A stretch of DNA of 64,000 bases from Sandaracinaceae bacterium (GTDB lineage: Bacteria > Myxococcota_A > Polyangia > Polyangiales > Sandaracinaceae): assembly GCA_040218145.1 (NCBI GenBank), contig JAVJQK010000011.1:1-64000 (forward strand), in the 5' to 3' direction. The notes below the pieces were generated by a model. It did no database searches, was not told where the DNA came from, and was given only the letters and a program-made list of their open reading frames with translations. The position numbers and the translations under genes were made by a program. Of the stretch, positions 25,001 to 34,116 are shown one piece after another; the stretch's first letter is position 1; each line of letters starts with the position of its first letter.

Positions 25001-27826
25001 ATGACCGACGATCGCGCCGAGCCCCGCTCCGAACGCCGCTCCGACCTGGCGCCCCGGATCGCGCTCGCGCTCGCCGTGACCTACGGCGCGCTGCACGCGA
25101 TCGCGGCGGGGCTCGCCACGCACGCGACGTGGAGCTGGCGCGCGCTCGAGGACGGCGCGCTCGACAAGTCCTGGCAGCTGCAGCTCGCGTGGCGCGCCAT
25201 GGAGGGCGAGTGGGTCGGGCGCGACTTCCACTACACGATGGGCCCGCTCTGGCAGCTCCTCGCCTGGATCGGCACCGCTCCCTCCTGGGGCGCGGCCGAC
25301 GGCTTCGACGCCGGCTGGGCGATGGCCGGCATGGTGGTCGTGTTCCGGCTCGCGGCGCTCGGCGTGGGCCTCTGGCTCGTGCTCCGCTGGGTCCAGCCCG
25401 GCTGGGCGCGCGTGGTCTGCTTCGTCGCGGTCGTGGCGCTCTCCAACGGGGCCGGGCTCGCGACCCTGCGCGCCTTCGTCTCGACGGCCATCATCGTCAG
25501 CTACGGCGCCCGCGCGCTCGAGCGAGAGGACGCCTCGTGGCGCGACGCGCTCGGCACCGCCGCGTGGATCGTGGCCGGGCTCGCGCTGTCCTTCGATCGC
25601 TTCGCGCTCGGCGTGATCTCCGTCGCGGTCATGGCGACGGCGGAGCTGACGAGTCGCTGGCGCCGAGGTGAGGCGAAGCGACCGGCGCTGCTGAGGCCCC
25701 TGCAGACGGGAGCCGCGACGCTGGCCCTGCTGCTGGGCCTGGCGCTCTCGATGCTGCTCCTCGGCGCCGATCCCGTGCGCTACGTGATCGCGCAGCGCAC
25801 CCTGACCCAGGCCTACGGCGCGAACCTCTCGACCGGCTGGCTCGCCGCGATCCCCGCGATCAACGTCGCGAGCCTCGTCGCGATCGCGGCGCTCGTCGCG
25901 GGCCTGCGGCTGATCCGGTCGGGCGGGACGCGCACCGCGATCTGGATCGCGGGCGCGCTCCCGCTGAGCGCGTTCGGGATCGTGCTCAGCGACGCGGGGC
26001 ACGTCTTCGTCGCCGTCTCGCCGCTCGCGCTCACGCTCCTGCTCGCGGCGGCGCGCACCGAGACGGGCCGCGTCGGCCTCTACCGCCCGAGCGCGGGGCT
26101 GCTCGCCGCCTGCTTCCTGCTCGGCTGGTTCGCGGTGCACCCGGACACGCTGGGCCTGCGGCCGCGCACGTTCGGGGAGGCGCTGCGGGAGCCCGACCCG
26201 GCCGACCTCGCGTACATCACGGATCGGCGCCGCGCGGTCGAGCGGGTGCGCGCGCTGCGCGAGACCGAGGCGGTGCCGTGCCTCGGCGTGAGCGCGTCGA
26301 TCAGCGTCGTGCACGCGCTCGCCGGCGTCGGCGGCCCGACGGAGATGGCCGTGCGCTGGAACGACACGCTGCAGCGCGAGCTGGCGGACGAGCTCGCGCG
26401 CGAGCGGTGCCCCTTCTTCGTCTACGAGCAGTACACCTTCGACGTGCCCGACGGGGTCTGGTGGCTCGGGGAAGACACCTTGGCCGTGGCGCGACACTAC
26501 GAGCGCCTCGAGGACGTCGGCCCGGCGCTGTCCCTCCTGCGCTGGCGCGACACCCCGGCCGCGATCCCCGAGCGGCGCCTCCCCGTCCCCGACGCCGCGC
26601 GCGCTCTGTCCGTGCCGGGCGAGCTGGTCATCCCGCTCGGTCGATCCGTCCCGGGGACGCACCTGGTGCGCCTGACGTATCTGCTCGAGATGGACGGCCT
26701 GCGCGCGCAGCTCGGCGGCGCCCCGTTCCTGGAGCAGCGCTTCGAGCGCGAGGGCGAGCCGCTCGGCGACTGGCAGTGGATGCACCACGTCCAGGTCGGC
26801 GCGCCGAGCGTCGCGTACCTCACCCCCGACCCCGAGGCGGCGGAGCTGCGCTGGATACGAGGCGCGCCGGTGCGGCGAGATCGGCGCGCGGACGCGATCC
26901 GGATCCGCGCTCGGAGCCGCGGGCGCCTCAGCCCCGACGCGATCGACCTCCGGCTGCTCGAGGTGGCGGAGCTGTCGCCGCCCCCGGCCACGCCCCGGCC
27001 CCCGCCCGCGTGCGACCGGGAGCGCGATCTGCTCCCCGCGCTGGAGGCCGGGGTCGCGAGCGCGCGCTACACCACGCCGCGCATGGTCGGCGACAGCTTC
27101 CAGCTCTTCTCGAACCCGCCCGACCACGACCCCGCGGAGGTCTACTTCCCCATCGCGCCGTGCGCGGACACCTGCTTCGAGGCGGAGCTGTCGATGCACG
27201 GCGACGGAGACGAGGGTGACGGGGTGGACGTCGAGCTGAACGTGCTCGAGGACGAACACCGCCCGAGGGTCGCGTCGGTGCACGTGCCGCCGGGTGGGCT
27301 GGAGCGGCTCCAGGTCCGCCTCGACGCCTGGGCGGGGCACGCCGCCTCCATGCGGATCGGCGTGACCCCGGGTGAGAGCGCCGACGCGGACTACCTCTAC
27401 GTGCACACGCCGCGGCTCGGGCCGTGCTCCGCGCCCGTGGATCTGGTGGCCGCGCACCGCGAGGGCCGTACCGAGGTGCACGGCGGTCACGCGCGCATCC
27501 GCAACGACGCCATCGTGCTGCCGCCGAGCGACACGGAGCTCGCCTATCGCGTGTACATCGACGCGGATCTCTGCGCCTCGCTGACGCTCGCGCTCGACGG
27601 CGTCGGCGAGACGGACTTCCACGTGGACGTCAAGGTCGACGGGCTGCGGACGCGGGTGGACGAGGGGCGCCTCGGACCGAACGGCACCCGCCACGTGATC
27701 CGCGGCCACTCGCTGCACGACTGGTACGGCCGCTGGGTGGAGCTCGTGATCGGCGTCCAGCCCGTCCTCGGCCGGCCGCGGGTGCGGGTCGAGGCGCCTC
27801 GCCTTCACCGCTGCGGGGAGTCGTGA
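25001..27826 (+). CDS. Large polytopic membrane protein with periplasmic beta domains (paralog A)
   Basis: 941 residues. Residues ~15-390 have about ten membrane helices, with 'GEWVGRDFHYTMGPLWQLLAW' in the first loop, a pattern reminiscent of GT-C glycosyltransferases ('YxxGPL'). Residues ~400-941 are soluble, beta-rich and contain two similar domains that each end in PRL-x2-C (PRLGPC, PRLHRC) with paired cysteines (CADTC), implying a periplasmic location. The next gene is a full-length paralog. A lipid-linked sugar transferase role is inferred from topology only; no catalytic DD/ED pair was assigned. Confidence 0.75.
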   Translation: MTDDRAEPRSERRSDLAPRIALALAVTYGALHAIAAGLATHATWSWRALEDGALDKSWQLQLAWRAMEGEWVGRDFHYTMGPLWQLLAWIGTAPSWGAADGFDAGWAMAGMVVVFRLAALGVGLWLVLRWVQPGWARVVCFVAVVALSNGAGLATLRAFVSTAIIVSYGARALEREDASWRDALGTAAWIVAGLALSFDRFALGVISVAVMATAELTSRWRRGEAKRPALLRPLQTGAATLALLLGLALSMLLLGADPVRYVIAQRTLTQAYGANLSTGWLAAIPAINVASLVAIAALVAGLRLIRSGGTRTAIWIAGALPLSAFGIVLSDAGHVFVAVSPLALTLLLAAARTETGRVGLYRPSAGLLAACFLLGWFAVHPDTLGLRPRTFGEALREPDPADLAYITDRRRAVERVRALRETEAVPCLGVSASISVVHALAGVGGPTEMAVRWNDTLQRELADELARERCPFFVYEQYTFDVPDGVWWLGEDTLAVARHYERLEDVGPALSLLRWRDTPAAIPERRLPVPDAARALSVPGELVIPLGRSVPGTHLVRLTYLLEMDGLRAQLGGAPFLEQRFEREGEPLGDWQWMHHVQVGAPSVAYLTPDPEAAELRWIRGAPVRRDRRADAIRIRARSRGRLSPDAIDLRLLEVAELSPPPATPRPPPACDRERDLLPALEAGVASARYTTPRMVGDSFQLFSNPPDHDPAEVYFPIAPCADTCFEAELSMHGDGDEGDGVDVELNVLEDEHRPRVASVHVPPGGLERLQVRLDAWAGHAASMRIGVTPGESADADYLYVHTPRLGPCSAPVDLVAAHREGRTEVHGGHARIRNDAIVLPPSDTELAYRVYIDADLCASLTLALDGVGETDFHVDVKVDGLRTRVDEGRLGPNGTRHVIRGHSLHDWYGRWVELVIGVQPVLGRPRVRVEAPRLHRCGES

Positions 27827-30654
27827 GCGAGCGCCCCGACGCCGCGAGGCGCCGCCTGATGATCCGCGTGACGGTCGGCGTCGTCGTCGCGCTCGCCGCC
27901 GTCTTCATCGCGGCCAACGCCATCGCGTGGTGGGGCACCCTCTCGGCGCACGATCTCGTGGTGCGCAAGCACGACTTCGAGTGGGAGCTCGTCCTCCCGT
28001 GGCGCGCCGCGCGCGGGGAGTGGGTCGGCGTGCACTTCGCCTACCCGATCGGCCCGCTGTTCCAGCTGCTGGCGTGGGTCGGCGCGCTGGGGGCCCCGAG
28101 CGTGCCCGAGCGGGTCGTCGCAGGAATGCACGTCGTCTTCCCGGCGCTCTCCATCCTGACCGGCGCGTGGGTGGCCCGCGGGATGGACCGCCGGGCGTGG
28201 CCGCGCGTGGTGCTCTTCGCGCTGCTGGCGTTGCTCTCGCTGCACGACGACGTGCGCTCGCTCCGCTCGATGATGTCCCTCGCGGTGATCGTCGCGTTCG
28301 TGGCGCTCGACGCGCGGGCGCGCCGACCGTGGGGCGCGGGGATCGCCCTCTTGGTAGCGGGCGCGCTGTCGCTCGACGGCTTGCTGCTCGGCGTGCTCAG
28401 CCTCGTCGCCATCTCGCTCACGGAGTGGCTGACCGAGCGGACCCGCGAGCAGGCCCGCCGGAGCGCGGCGCGCCTCGGGGTGGCGCTCGCGCCGACGGCC
28501 CTCGGCGTCCTGGTCTGGGCGGGGCTGGCCAGCGTGTTCGGGGACGGGCCGTCGACCCTCTTCGGCGGCGCGCGCTCGGTGGTCGTGGCCTACAGCGTGA
28601 CGATGGCGTCGGACGCGCGGGAGCTCAGCGCGGACGCCCTGATCACGTTCGGGCTGCTCGCGCTCGCCCCCTGGCCGTGGCTGCTCCGACGCGATCGCGT
28701 CGCCGCGCTCTGGCTCGCGGGCTGCGTCCCGCTCCTGCTCCGCGGCGCCCTCCGCACCGACGCCGAGCACGCCTACGCGGCGATGTTCCCGCTGGTGGCC
28801 GTGCTCGCCGCCTGCGCCTTGCGACACGCCCGCCCCGAGGCGCGGCGGCCTTGGCTGCTCGCGCACGCGGGGGTGCTCAGCGTGCTCTTCCTGCTCGGCT
28901 GGCTCGCCGAGGACCGGCGCCCCGTCCGCGCCTGGCACCCGGGCCGGCTCGCGGTCGCGGCCGCGGTGCTCCGGGAGGGCCGCGCGCCGGAGCCCTACGA
29001 CAGCGACCTCGGACGCGTGATGGCGTGGGCGACAGAGGCGGCCCGGGACCAGCCCGCCTGCGTGGGCTTCCCGCCGGGCATGGGCGTCGCGCACGTCGTG
29101 GCCAACGTGGCCGGGCCCACGGCCGCCACGCTCCGCTGGTCGGGCGCGATGCAGCGCGAGCACGCCGACGCGATCCGCGCGGCGCGGTGCCCCTGGTTCG
29201 TGCAATCGATCATGTCGTTCGATCGCCCCTGGGGCCTCCGCAGCTGGTCCTTCGGCCCGGACCTGGTGGCGCGGAGCGAGCTCTATCGCCCGACGGAGCG
29301 GCTCGGTCCGGCCACCTTCGTCTCGCGGCTGCGCGACAACCCGGTCCCGTCCACGCTCCGCCCGCTCCTCGCGCACGAGGTGCCGCGCCGGCTCGAGGTG
29401 CGCCCCGACCAGCCCGTGACCGTGCGCTTCGCGCGCCCGGTGCCATGGGACCACCTCGTGGAGCTGACCTATCGGCTCGACGTGCCGAGGTGGAGCCAGC
29501 TGCTGGGGAGCGCGCCGTGGATGACGGTGCAGTTCTTCGACGGCGACGAGCCGCTCGGTGAGTGGATGGTGGTGCCCGGCCTGCAGCTCGGCCGCGAGGT
29601 GACGCAGCCGCTGCCCGTGCATCCGGAGATGGCGGAGTGGCGCTGGGTGGCCGAGCGCGCGCCGCCCGAAGCGCGCGCCGCCGACCGAATGGTCCTGACC
29701 GTGCGGGGGCGAGCGCTCACCACGGGCCCGCTCACCCTGCGCGTGCGCGGGCTGGCCGAGCGCGCGCCGCCGCCGCGCGCGGACCCGCCGGCCATGGGCT
29801 GCGAGGCGACCCGCCTCCTCGCGGGAGAGGGGCTCGTGCGGCACACCCCACACGGCGGCGCGTTGACGCTCGAGACCCAGGCCTTCGGCGAGCCGCTCGC
29901 GGAGATCTTCGTCCCCGTGCGCCCGTGCTCGGACAGCTGCCTGTTCGCCGAGGTCGCGCTGACGGAGGGCGAGCGAGCGGGCTTCGAGGTGCACGTGATC
30001 GACGGCGCGCGCCGGCCCCGCCTCGCGGGCTGGACGCTGGGTCGCGAGAACGCGCGGCCGCTCGAGGTCCCGCTCGCGCCGTGGGCCGACCGGGACGTGT
30101 TGATCCGCTTCGGCGCCACGGGCATGGAGCCGCTCCCCGAGGACGACGAGACTTTGCGGGTGATCCGCCCCCGCATCGGCCCATGCACGTCTCTCGACTC
30201 GCTGATGCAGCGCGCGTACGACGGCGAGCTCCAGGTGGTGCGGGGCGAGGCGCGGCTCAGCGGCGACCAGATCCAGCTCGCGCTCCGCCCGCCGAGCGCG
30301 CCCCCGGCGGATGTCCGAATCCCCATCCGGGTCCCGCCCGCGAGCGACGACCCATGCCTCGCGGTCGACCTCACCGTGCCGGACGACTGGCAGGGCATCC
30401 CCTTCGCGGTGGACGTCGGCGTGCTGCAAGGCGACGTCGTCCGGCGGCTCTCCCGGCCCGCCATCTGGCGAGAGGAGCGGCTCTTCGCGGTGCGGGATCT
30501 CCCCCTCGGCCGCTTCGCCGAGCAGGAGGTCATCGTGCGCTTCGCGGCCTGGCCGCTGACCCGGGTCGCCTGGGAGGACACGGCGGTGATCGCCCGACCG
30601 CGCGTGCACCGCTGCGGAGACGGGGCGCCGTGGGCGTTCGGGGGGCGGCGGTGA
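27823..30654 (+). CDS. Large polytopic membrane protein with periplasmic beta domains (paralog B)
   Basis: 943 residues, collinear with the preceding gene: 'WRAARGEWVGVHFAYPIGPLFQLLAW' matches the paralog's first loop, about ten helices follow to residue ~375, then the same two beta domains with CSDSC, PRIGPC and a terminal PRVHRCG. It overlaps its paralog by GTGA (27823-27826), as expected for a tandem duplication kept in an operon. Sequence divergence between the two is substantial, so they may form a heterodimer or act on successive substrates. Confidence 0.75.
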   Translation: MSERPDAARRRLMIRVTVGVVVALAAVFIAANAIAWWGTLSAHDLVVRKHDFEWELVLPWRAARGEWVGVHFAYPIGPLFQLLAWVGALGAPSVPERVVAGMHVVFPALSILTGAWVARGMDRRAWPRVVLFALLALLSLHDDVRSLRSMMSLAVIVAFVALDARARRPWGAGIALLVAGALSLDGLLLGVLSLVAISLTEWLTERTREQARRSAARLGVALAPTALGVLVWAGLASVFGDGPSTLFGGARSVVVAYSVTMASDARELSADALITFGLLALAPWPWLLRRDRVAALWLAGCVPLLLRGALRTDAEHAYAAMFPLVAVLAACALRHARPEARRPWLLAHAGVLSVLFLLGWLAEDRRPVRAWHPGRLAVAAAVLREGRAPEPYDSDLGRVMAWATEAARDQPACVGFPPGMGVAHVVANVAGPTAATLRWSGAMQREHADAIRAARCPWFVQSIMSFDRPWGLRSWSFGPDLVARSELYRPTERLGPATFVSRLRDNPVPSTLRPLLAHEVPRRLEVRPDQPVTVRFARPVPWDHLVELTYRLDVPRWSQLLGSAPWMTVQFFDGDEPLGEWMVVPGLQLGREVTQPLPVHPEMAEWRWVAERAPPEARAADRMVLTVRGRALTTGPLTLRVRGLAERAPPPRADPPAMGCEATRLLAGEGLVRHTPHGGALTLETQAFGEPLAEIFVPVRPCSDSCLFAEVALTEGERAGFEVHVIDGARRPRLAGWTLGRENARPLEVPLAPWADRDVLIRFGATGMEPLPEDDETLRVIRPRIGPCTSLDSLMQRAYDGELQVVRGEARLSGDQIQLALRPPSAPPADVRIPIRVPPASDDPCLAVDLTVPDDWQGIPFAVDVGVLQGDVVRRLSRPAIWREERLFAVRDLPLGRFAEQEVIVRFAAWPLTRVAWEDTAVIARPRVHRCGDGAPWAFGGRR

Positions 30655-31940
30655 CCCACCTCGTCGTCCTCCAGGGTGAGCGGGGCGCGAACCAGCTCGC
30701 GTTCGAGCAGCTGAAGCGCGTGCGCGCGGCCCTCCCCGACGCCCGCATCACGCTGGTCCGCGCGCGCGTGGCGTTCTGGCAGTGGGATCTCGCGGAGCTC
30801 TCCCGCTGCGTCGACCACGTGCTCGCGGTCGATCCCCTCGACGTCGCGGCCGTGCGCGCCGCGGTCGGCGCAGGCGCGCGCCCCACGGGGGTGCTGACCC
30901 TCAACGAAGATTGCCTCGACGCGGCGGCCGACCTCGCCGCGCGCCACGGGCTGGCCTTCAGCGCGCCCGAGGCGGTGGCGCGCTGCCGCGACAAGCGCGC
31001 GCTCCGGCACGCTCTCGAGGCGGCGGGCGTCTCGGTGCCGCGCTGGCGGGAGGTCGACGACGAACCCTCGGCGGTCCGCGCGGCCGAGGACATCGGCTAC
31101 CCGGTGGTCCTGAAGCCGCCCCGCGCGGCCGGCAGCGTCGGCGTGGTCACCGCCGAGACGCCGCGGGAGCTCGGTCGCGCGTGGGCCATCGCGCGGCGCG
31201 CGCGGTGGGGAGGCGGCGGAGGCGAGAGCGTGCTCGTGGAGTCACTGGTGGGCGGAGCCACGCGCACGGCCAACCTCTACGTCGAGGGCGGCGAGATCCG
31301 CTTCCTGTGCGGCTCGGAGAAGCGGACGCGCGCGGCGCCCTTCTTTCTCACCTCCGAAGATCGCATGGCGCCAGAGTGGGACGCGGTCGAGGCGCTGGCG
31401 ATCGAGGCGACGAGGGCGATGGGGCTGGGCGACGGGCTGGTGCACGTCGAGATCGCGGGAGACGCGGTGCTCGAGGTGACGCCGCGGCTCGGCGGCGGCT
31501 ATCTCGGCGCGATGATCGAAGCGCGCACGGGCCTCGAGCCGGTCGAGCTCGCCGCGCGGCTGGCGGTGGGACGCGCCGCCGGGCCCACTCCGGGCGGCGC
31601 GGCGGCGGTGGTCGGGCGCTACGCCTTCGCGCCCGCGCCCGGTCGGCTCTCCCGATGCGACCCGCCCGGCGCGGATCTCGACGTGCATTGGTACAGGACC
31701 CTCGCCGACCACGTGGGCGCGCCTCCCTCGGACTGGTTCCCGGCCGTCGCGCACCTCGTGGCCGTGGGGGAGACCCTCGACGCGTGCCGCGCCCGGCTGG
31801 ATCGCGCCGAGTCCGAGATGGGCCTGGAGGTCTCGCCCGCCCTTCACCCCCGCGTGGGCCTCGCCTGGATGTCGCGGCTCACCTCGCCCGTCATGCGGAG
31901 GCGGCTGTGGTCGCGACTCGCGGCGCGGAGGGCGGGTTGA
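30651..31940 (+). CDS. ATP-grasp ligase
   Basis: 429 residues. The central ATP-grasp fold shows the CPSase-like motifs 'CRDKRALRHALEAAGVSVPRW', 'GYPVVLKPPRAAGSVGV', 'ESVLVESLVGG' and the Mg-binding 'HVEIAGDAVLEVTPRLGGGYLG'. The family joins a carboxylate to an amine or thiol via an acyl-phosphate. In this locus it could form an amide on an amino acid or amino sugar. It overlaps its upstream neighbour by GTGA. Confidence 0.86.
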   Translation: MTHLVVLQGERGANQLAFEQLKRVRAALPDARITLVRARVAFWQWDLAELSRCVDHVLAVDPLDVAAVRAAVGAGARPTGVLTLNEDCLDAAADLAARHGLAFSAPEAVARCRDKRALRHALEAAGVSVPRWREVDDEPSAVRAAEDIGYPVVLKPPRAAGSVGVVTAETPRELGRAWAIARRARWGGGGGESVLVESLVGGATRTANLYVEGGEIRFLCGSEKRTRAAPFFLTSEDRMAPEWDAVEALAIEATRAMGLGDGLVHVEIAGDAVLEVTPRLGGGYLGAMIEARTGLEPVELAARLAVGRAAGPTPGGAAAVVGRYAFAPAPGRLSRCDPPGADLDVHWYRTLADHVGAPPSDWFPAVAHLVAVGETLDACRARLDRAESEMGLEVSPALHPRVGLAWMSRLTSPVMRRRLWSRLAARRAG

Positions 31941-33079
31941 TCGCGCTCGGCAGGGCCCTCCTGGCCGAGCTGCTGCCGGTCGAGCGGCGGGAGGCGCTGG
32001 CGCGCATGCGGCTCACCCGCACGCTCCGCCGCGCGGTCCGGGAGGTGCCAGCCCATCGAGGGCGCGCGCCGAGCCTGGACGCCTTCCCGATCTGCGACGC
32101 GCGCGCGCTCCGCCAAGGCGGCGGTTGGAGCGGAGCGTGGTCGGCGGCGCGCACCGACGCGACGAGCGGCTCGAGCGGGGGCGCGCGCTGCGAGGTCAGA
32201 CTCGACGCGAGCGACGTCCGACGCGCGGACGCGGTGTGGCTGCGGACCTACGCGCGGCTCGGGCTCCGCCCGCACCACCTCCGCGTGCGGCTCCGCGCGC
32301 CGGATCCGCGCACGGAGGGCTCGCGGGGCTGGACCGGCCGGCGACTGCTCGGGCTGCCGATGCCGGTGGAGCTGTCGACCGCGCGACCCATCGAGGAGAT
32401 CGCCGACGCGCTGCGCGCGCTCCGCCCCGACGTCGTGCACGGGAGCGCGACGGAGCTGGCGCGGCTGGCCGAGGCGCTGATCGACCGGCCGCTCGACGCC
32501 ACGCTCGTGATCTTCGGGGGCGAGCCGATGCACGCGCCGGAGCGCGCGCGCGTGGCCGCGGCGTTCGGCGTCTGGCCGCGCGGCGTCTACGGGTGCACGG
32601 AGGCGGGCTTCATCGGCTGGGAGTGCGCGCGCGGCGTCGTGCACCTCAACGCCGATCACGTGTGGGTGGAGCGGAGCGAGAGCGTGGTGGTGACGACGCT
32701 CGAGCGCCGGCTCACGCCGATGATCCGCTTCGACACCGGCGACCGCGTCGAGCCCGAGGGCTGCGACTGCTCGCGCTGGCCCGCGCTCGGGCGGGTGCTC
32801 GGGCCGCGACACCGGTTCTTGCGAATCGACGGGAAGGAGATCCCGGAGGCCCAGGTCGCGCACGCGCTCTCGGGCGTGGACCGTGCCCGGCGCGTGCAGG
32901 TGGTCCAGACGCGCGACGCGGTCACCGTCCGCGCCCCCGCGGCGCAGCTCGACGCGGCGCTGAGGGCGCTCTCGTTCCTGGGCGAGCGCGTGGGAGAGGT
33001 CGACGAGGCGCCGACCTGGGGCGGCAAGCGCCCGATCGTCGACGCACGCGAGGCCGACCGTCGAGGGCTCACGCCGTGA
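31937..33079 (+). CDS. CapK/PaaK-like adenylate-forming enzyme (second copy)
   Basis: 380 residues from TTG 31937, whose TTGA overlaps the ATP-grasp stop, matching the other 4-nt junctions here; GTG 31907 is an alternative. Motifs parallel the copy at 19778: ATSGSSGGARCEV, YGCTEAGFIGWEC, and TPMIRFDTGDRV followed by a CDCSRW knuckle. Such enzymes adenylate a carboxylic acid. With two copies, the locus may activate two different acyl groups, each beside its own GNAT/FemAB-like transferase gene. Confidence 0.8.
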   Translation: MIALGRALLAELLPVERREALARMRLTRTLRRAVREVPAHRGRAPSLDAFPICDARALRQGGGWSGAWSAARTDATSGSSGGARCEVRLDASDVRRADAVWLRTYARLGLRPHHLRVRLRAPDPRTEGSRGWTGRRLLGLPMPVELSTARPIEEIADALRALRPDVVHGSATELARLAEALIDRPLDATLVIFGGEPMHAPERARVAAAFGVWPRGVYGCTEAGFIGWECARGVVHLNADHVWVERSESVVVTTLERRLTPMIRFDTGDRVEPEGCDCSRWPALGRVLGPRHRFLRIDGKEIPEAQVAHALSGVDRARRVQVVQTRDAVTVRAPAAQLDAALRALSFLGERVGEVDEAPTWGGKRPIVDAREADRRGLTP

Positions 33080-34116
33080 GAGACGTCGTGAGCGGGAAAG
33101 TGGCGTTCTCCGTGCAGCACGTCTGGCGACGGCGCGTGCCTTCGTGGATCGCGCGCGCGGAGCGGCTGGGGGAGCGCGTGCATGTCCGGCACGTCCGCGC
33201 GCGCTTCGAGGGTGAGCCCGTGGAGGTGCGCGTCGCGGTGCACGCGCGCGAGCTCGCCGAGTCCCTCTCGAGGGCGCTGTCGGCGGGCACCGACCCGGAG
33301 GAGGCGCCGACCAGCGTGGCGTGGATCCGCTCGGTGCCGCGCGGCGCCGATGGCGGCGGACTGTTCGTGCCCTCCTTCGTCGCCCCCCGCCTCACGCTCG
33401 GCCCGGACGAGTCGGCGTGGCTTCGCTCGCGCGACGCGCGCCGCAAGGTGAAGCGCGCCGAGGCGATGGGCTACGAGGTGGAGCTCACGCGCGAGCCCTC
33501 GGCGCTCGAGGAGCTGCACGACACGATGTATGCGCCGAGCATGCGGGCGCGGCACGGCGACGAGGCCTTCCTGCGGAGCCGCGCATATCTCGCCGCGGGG
33601 CTCCGTCGCGGCAGCCTCCTGTTCTTGCGGCGCGACGGGCGGCGCATCGCGGGGGCGCTCAACGTGCGGCACGGGGTCGAGCGAGGGATCCTCGAGCACT
33701 GGGCGGGCGGCGTGCGGGACGCGGACGTCGGGCTCGTCGAGGAGGGCGCGGACGTGGCGCTGCTCTGGGAGTCGGCGCGCTTGGCCGCGCGCGAGGGCTA
33801 CGGCGCGCTCGGGCTGACGCAGGCGCGGCCGTTCCTGACGAACGGGCTGACGGCCTTCAAGGCGCGCTTCGCGACCGAGCTGACGGCGGAGGACATCTGG
33901 AGCCACCACCTCGAGCTGCACGCGCAGGCGATGTGCCCCGCCCTCGCGTTCGCGGTGCACGCGCTCGGGCCGGTGGTCGGGCGGGACGCGCTCGTGGCGC
34001 TGACCTGGAGACGCGCCTCGAAGATCCCGCGCTCGGTGGCGAGCGAGGTCGCGCTGGACGCGCTGCCGTACGGGGCGCCGTGGCACGAGGTCCGGCGATG
34101 GGTGCAGCTCCCATGA
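33076..34116 (+). CDS. FemAB/GNAT-like acyltransferase (second copy)
   Basis: 346 residues. The core 'SRDARRKVKRAEAMGYEVELTRE', 'MYAPSMRARHGDEAF', 'LLFLRRDGRRIAGALNVRHG' and 'GYGALGLTQARPFLTNGLTAFKARF' follows the FemAB-related acetyltransferase-like pattern also seen at 21086. It is co-translated with the CapK-like enzyme (GTGA overlap), which may supply the activated acyl donor. No membrane segment is present. The acceptor is unknown. Confidence 0.7.
   Translation: MRDVVSGKVAFSVQHVWRRRVPSWIARAERLGERVHVRHVRARFEGEPVEVRVAVHARELAESLSRALSAGTDPEEAPTSVAWIRSVPRGADGGGLFVPSFVAPRLTLGPDESAWLRSRDARRKVKRAEAMGYEVELTREPSALEELHDTMYAPSMRARHGDEAFLRSRAYLAAGLRRGSLLFLRRDGRRIAGALNVRHGVERGILEHWAGGVRDADVGLVEEGADVALLWESARLAAREGYGALGLTQARPFLTNGLTAFKARFATELTAEDIWSHHLELHAQAMCPALAFAVHALGPVVGRDALVALTWRRASKIPRSVASEVALDALPYGAPWHEVRRWVQLP

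Noticed and set aside
19778-27808. A continuous minus-strand open frame of about 2,676 codons
   Set aside because: Only its last ~425 codons look like a protein (the adenylating enzyme). The rest is Arg/Ala/His-rich sequence antisense to well-supported genes, a common effect of high GC.
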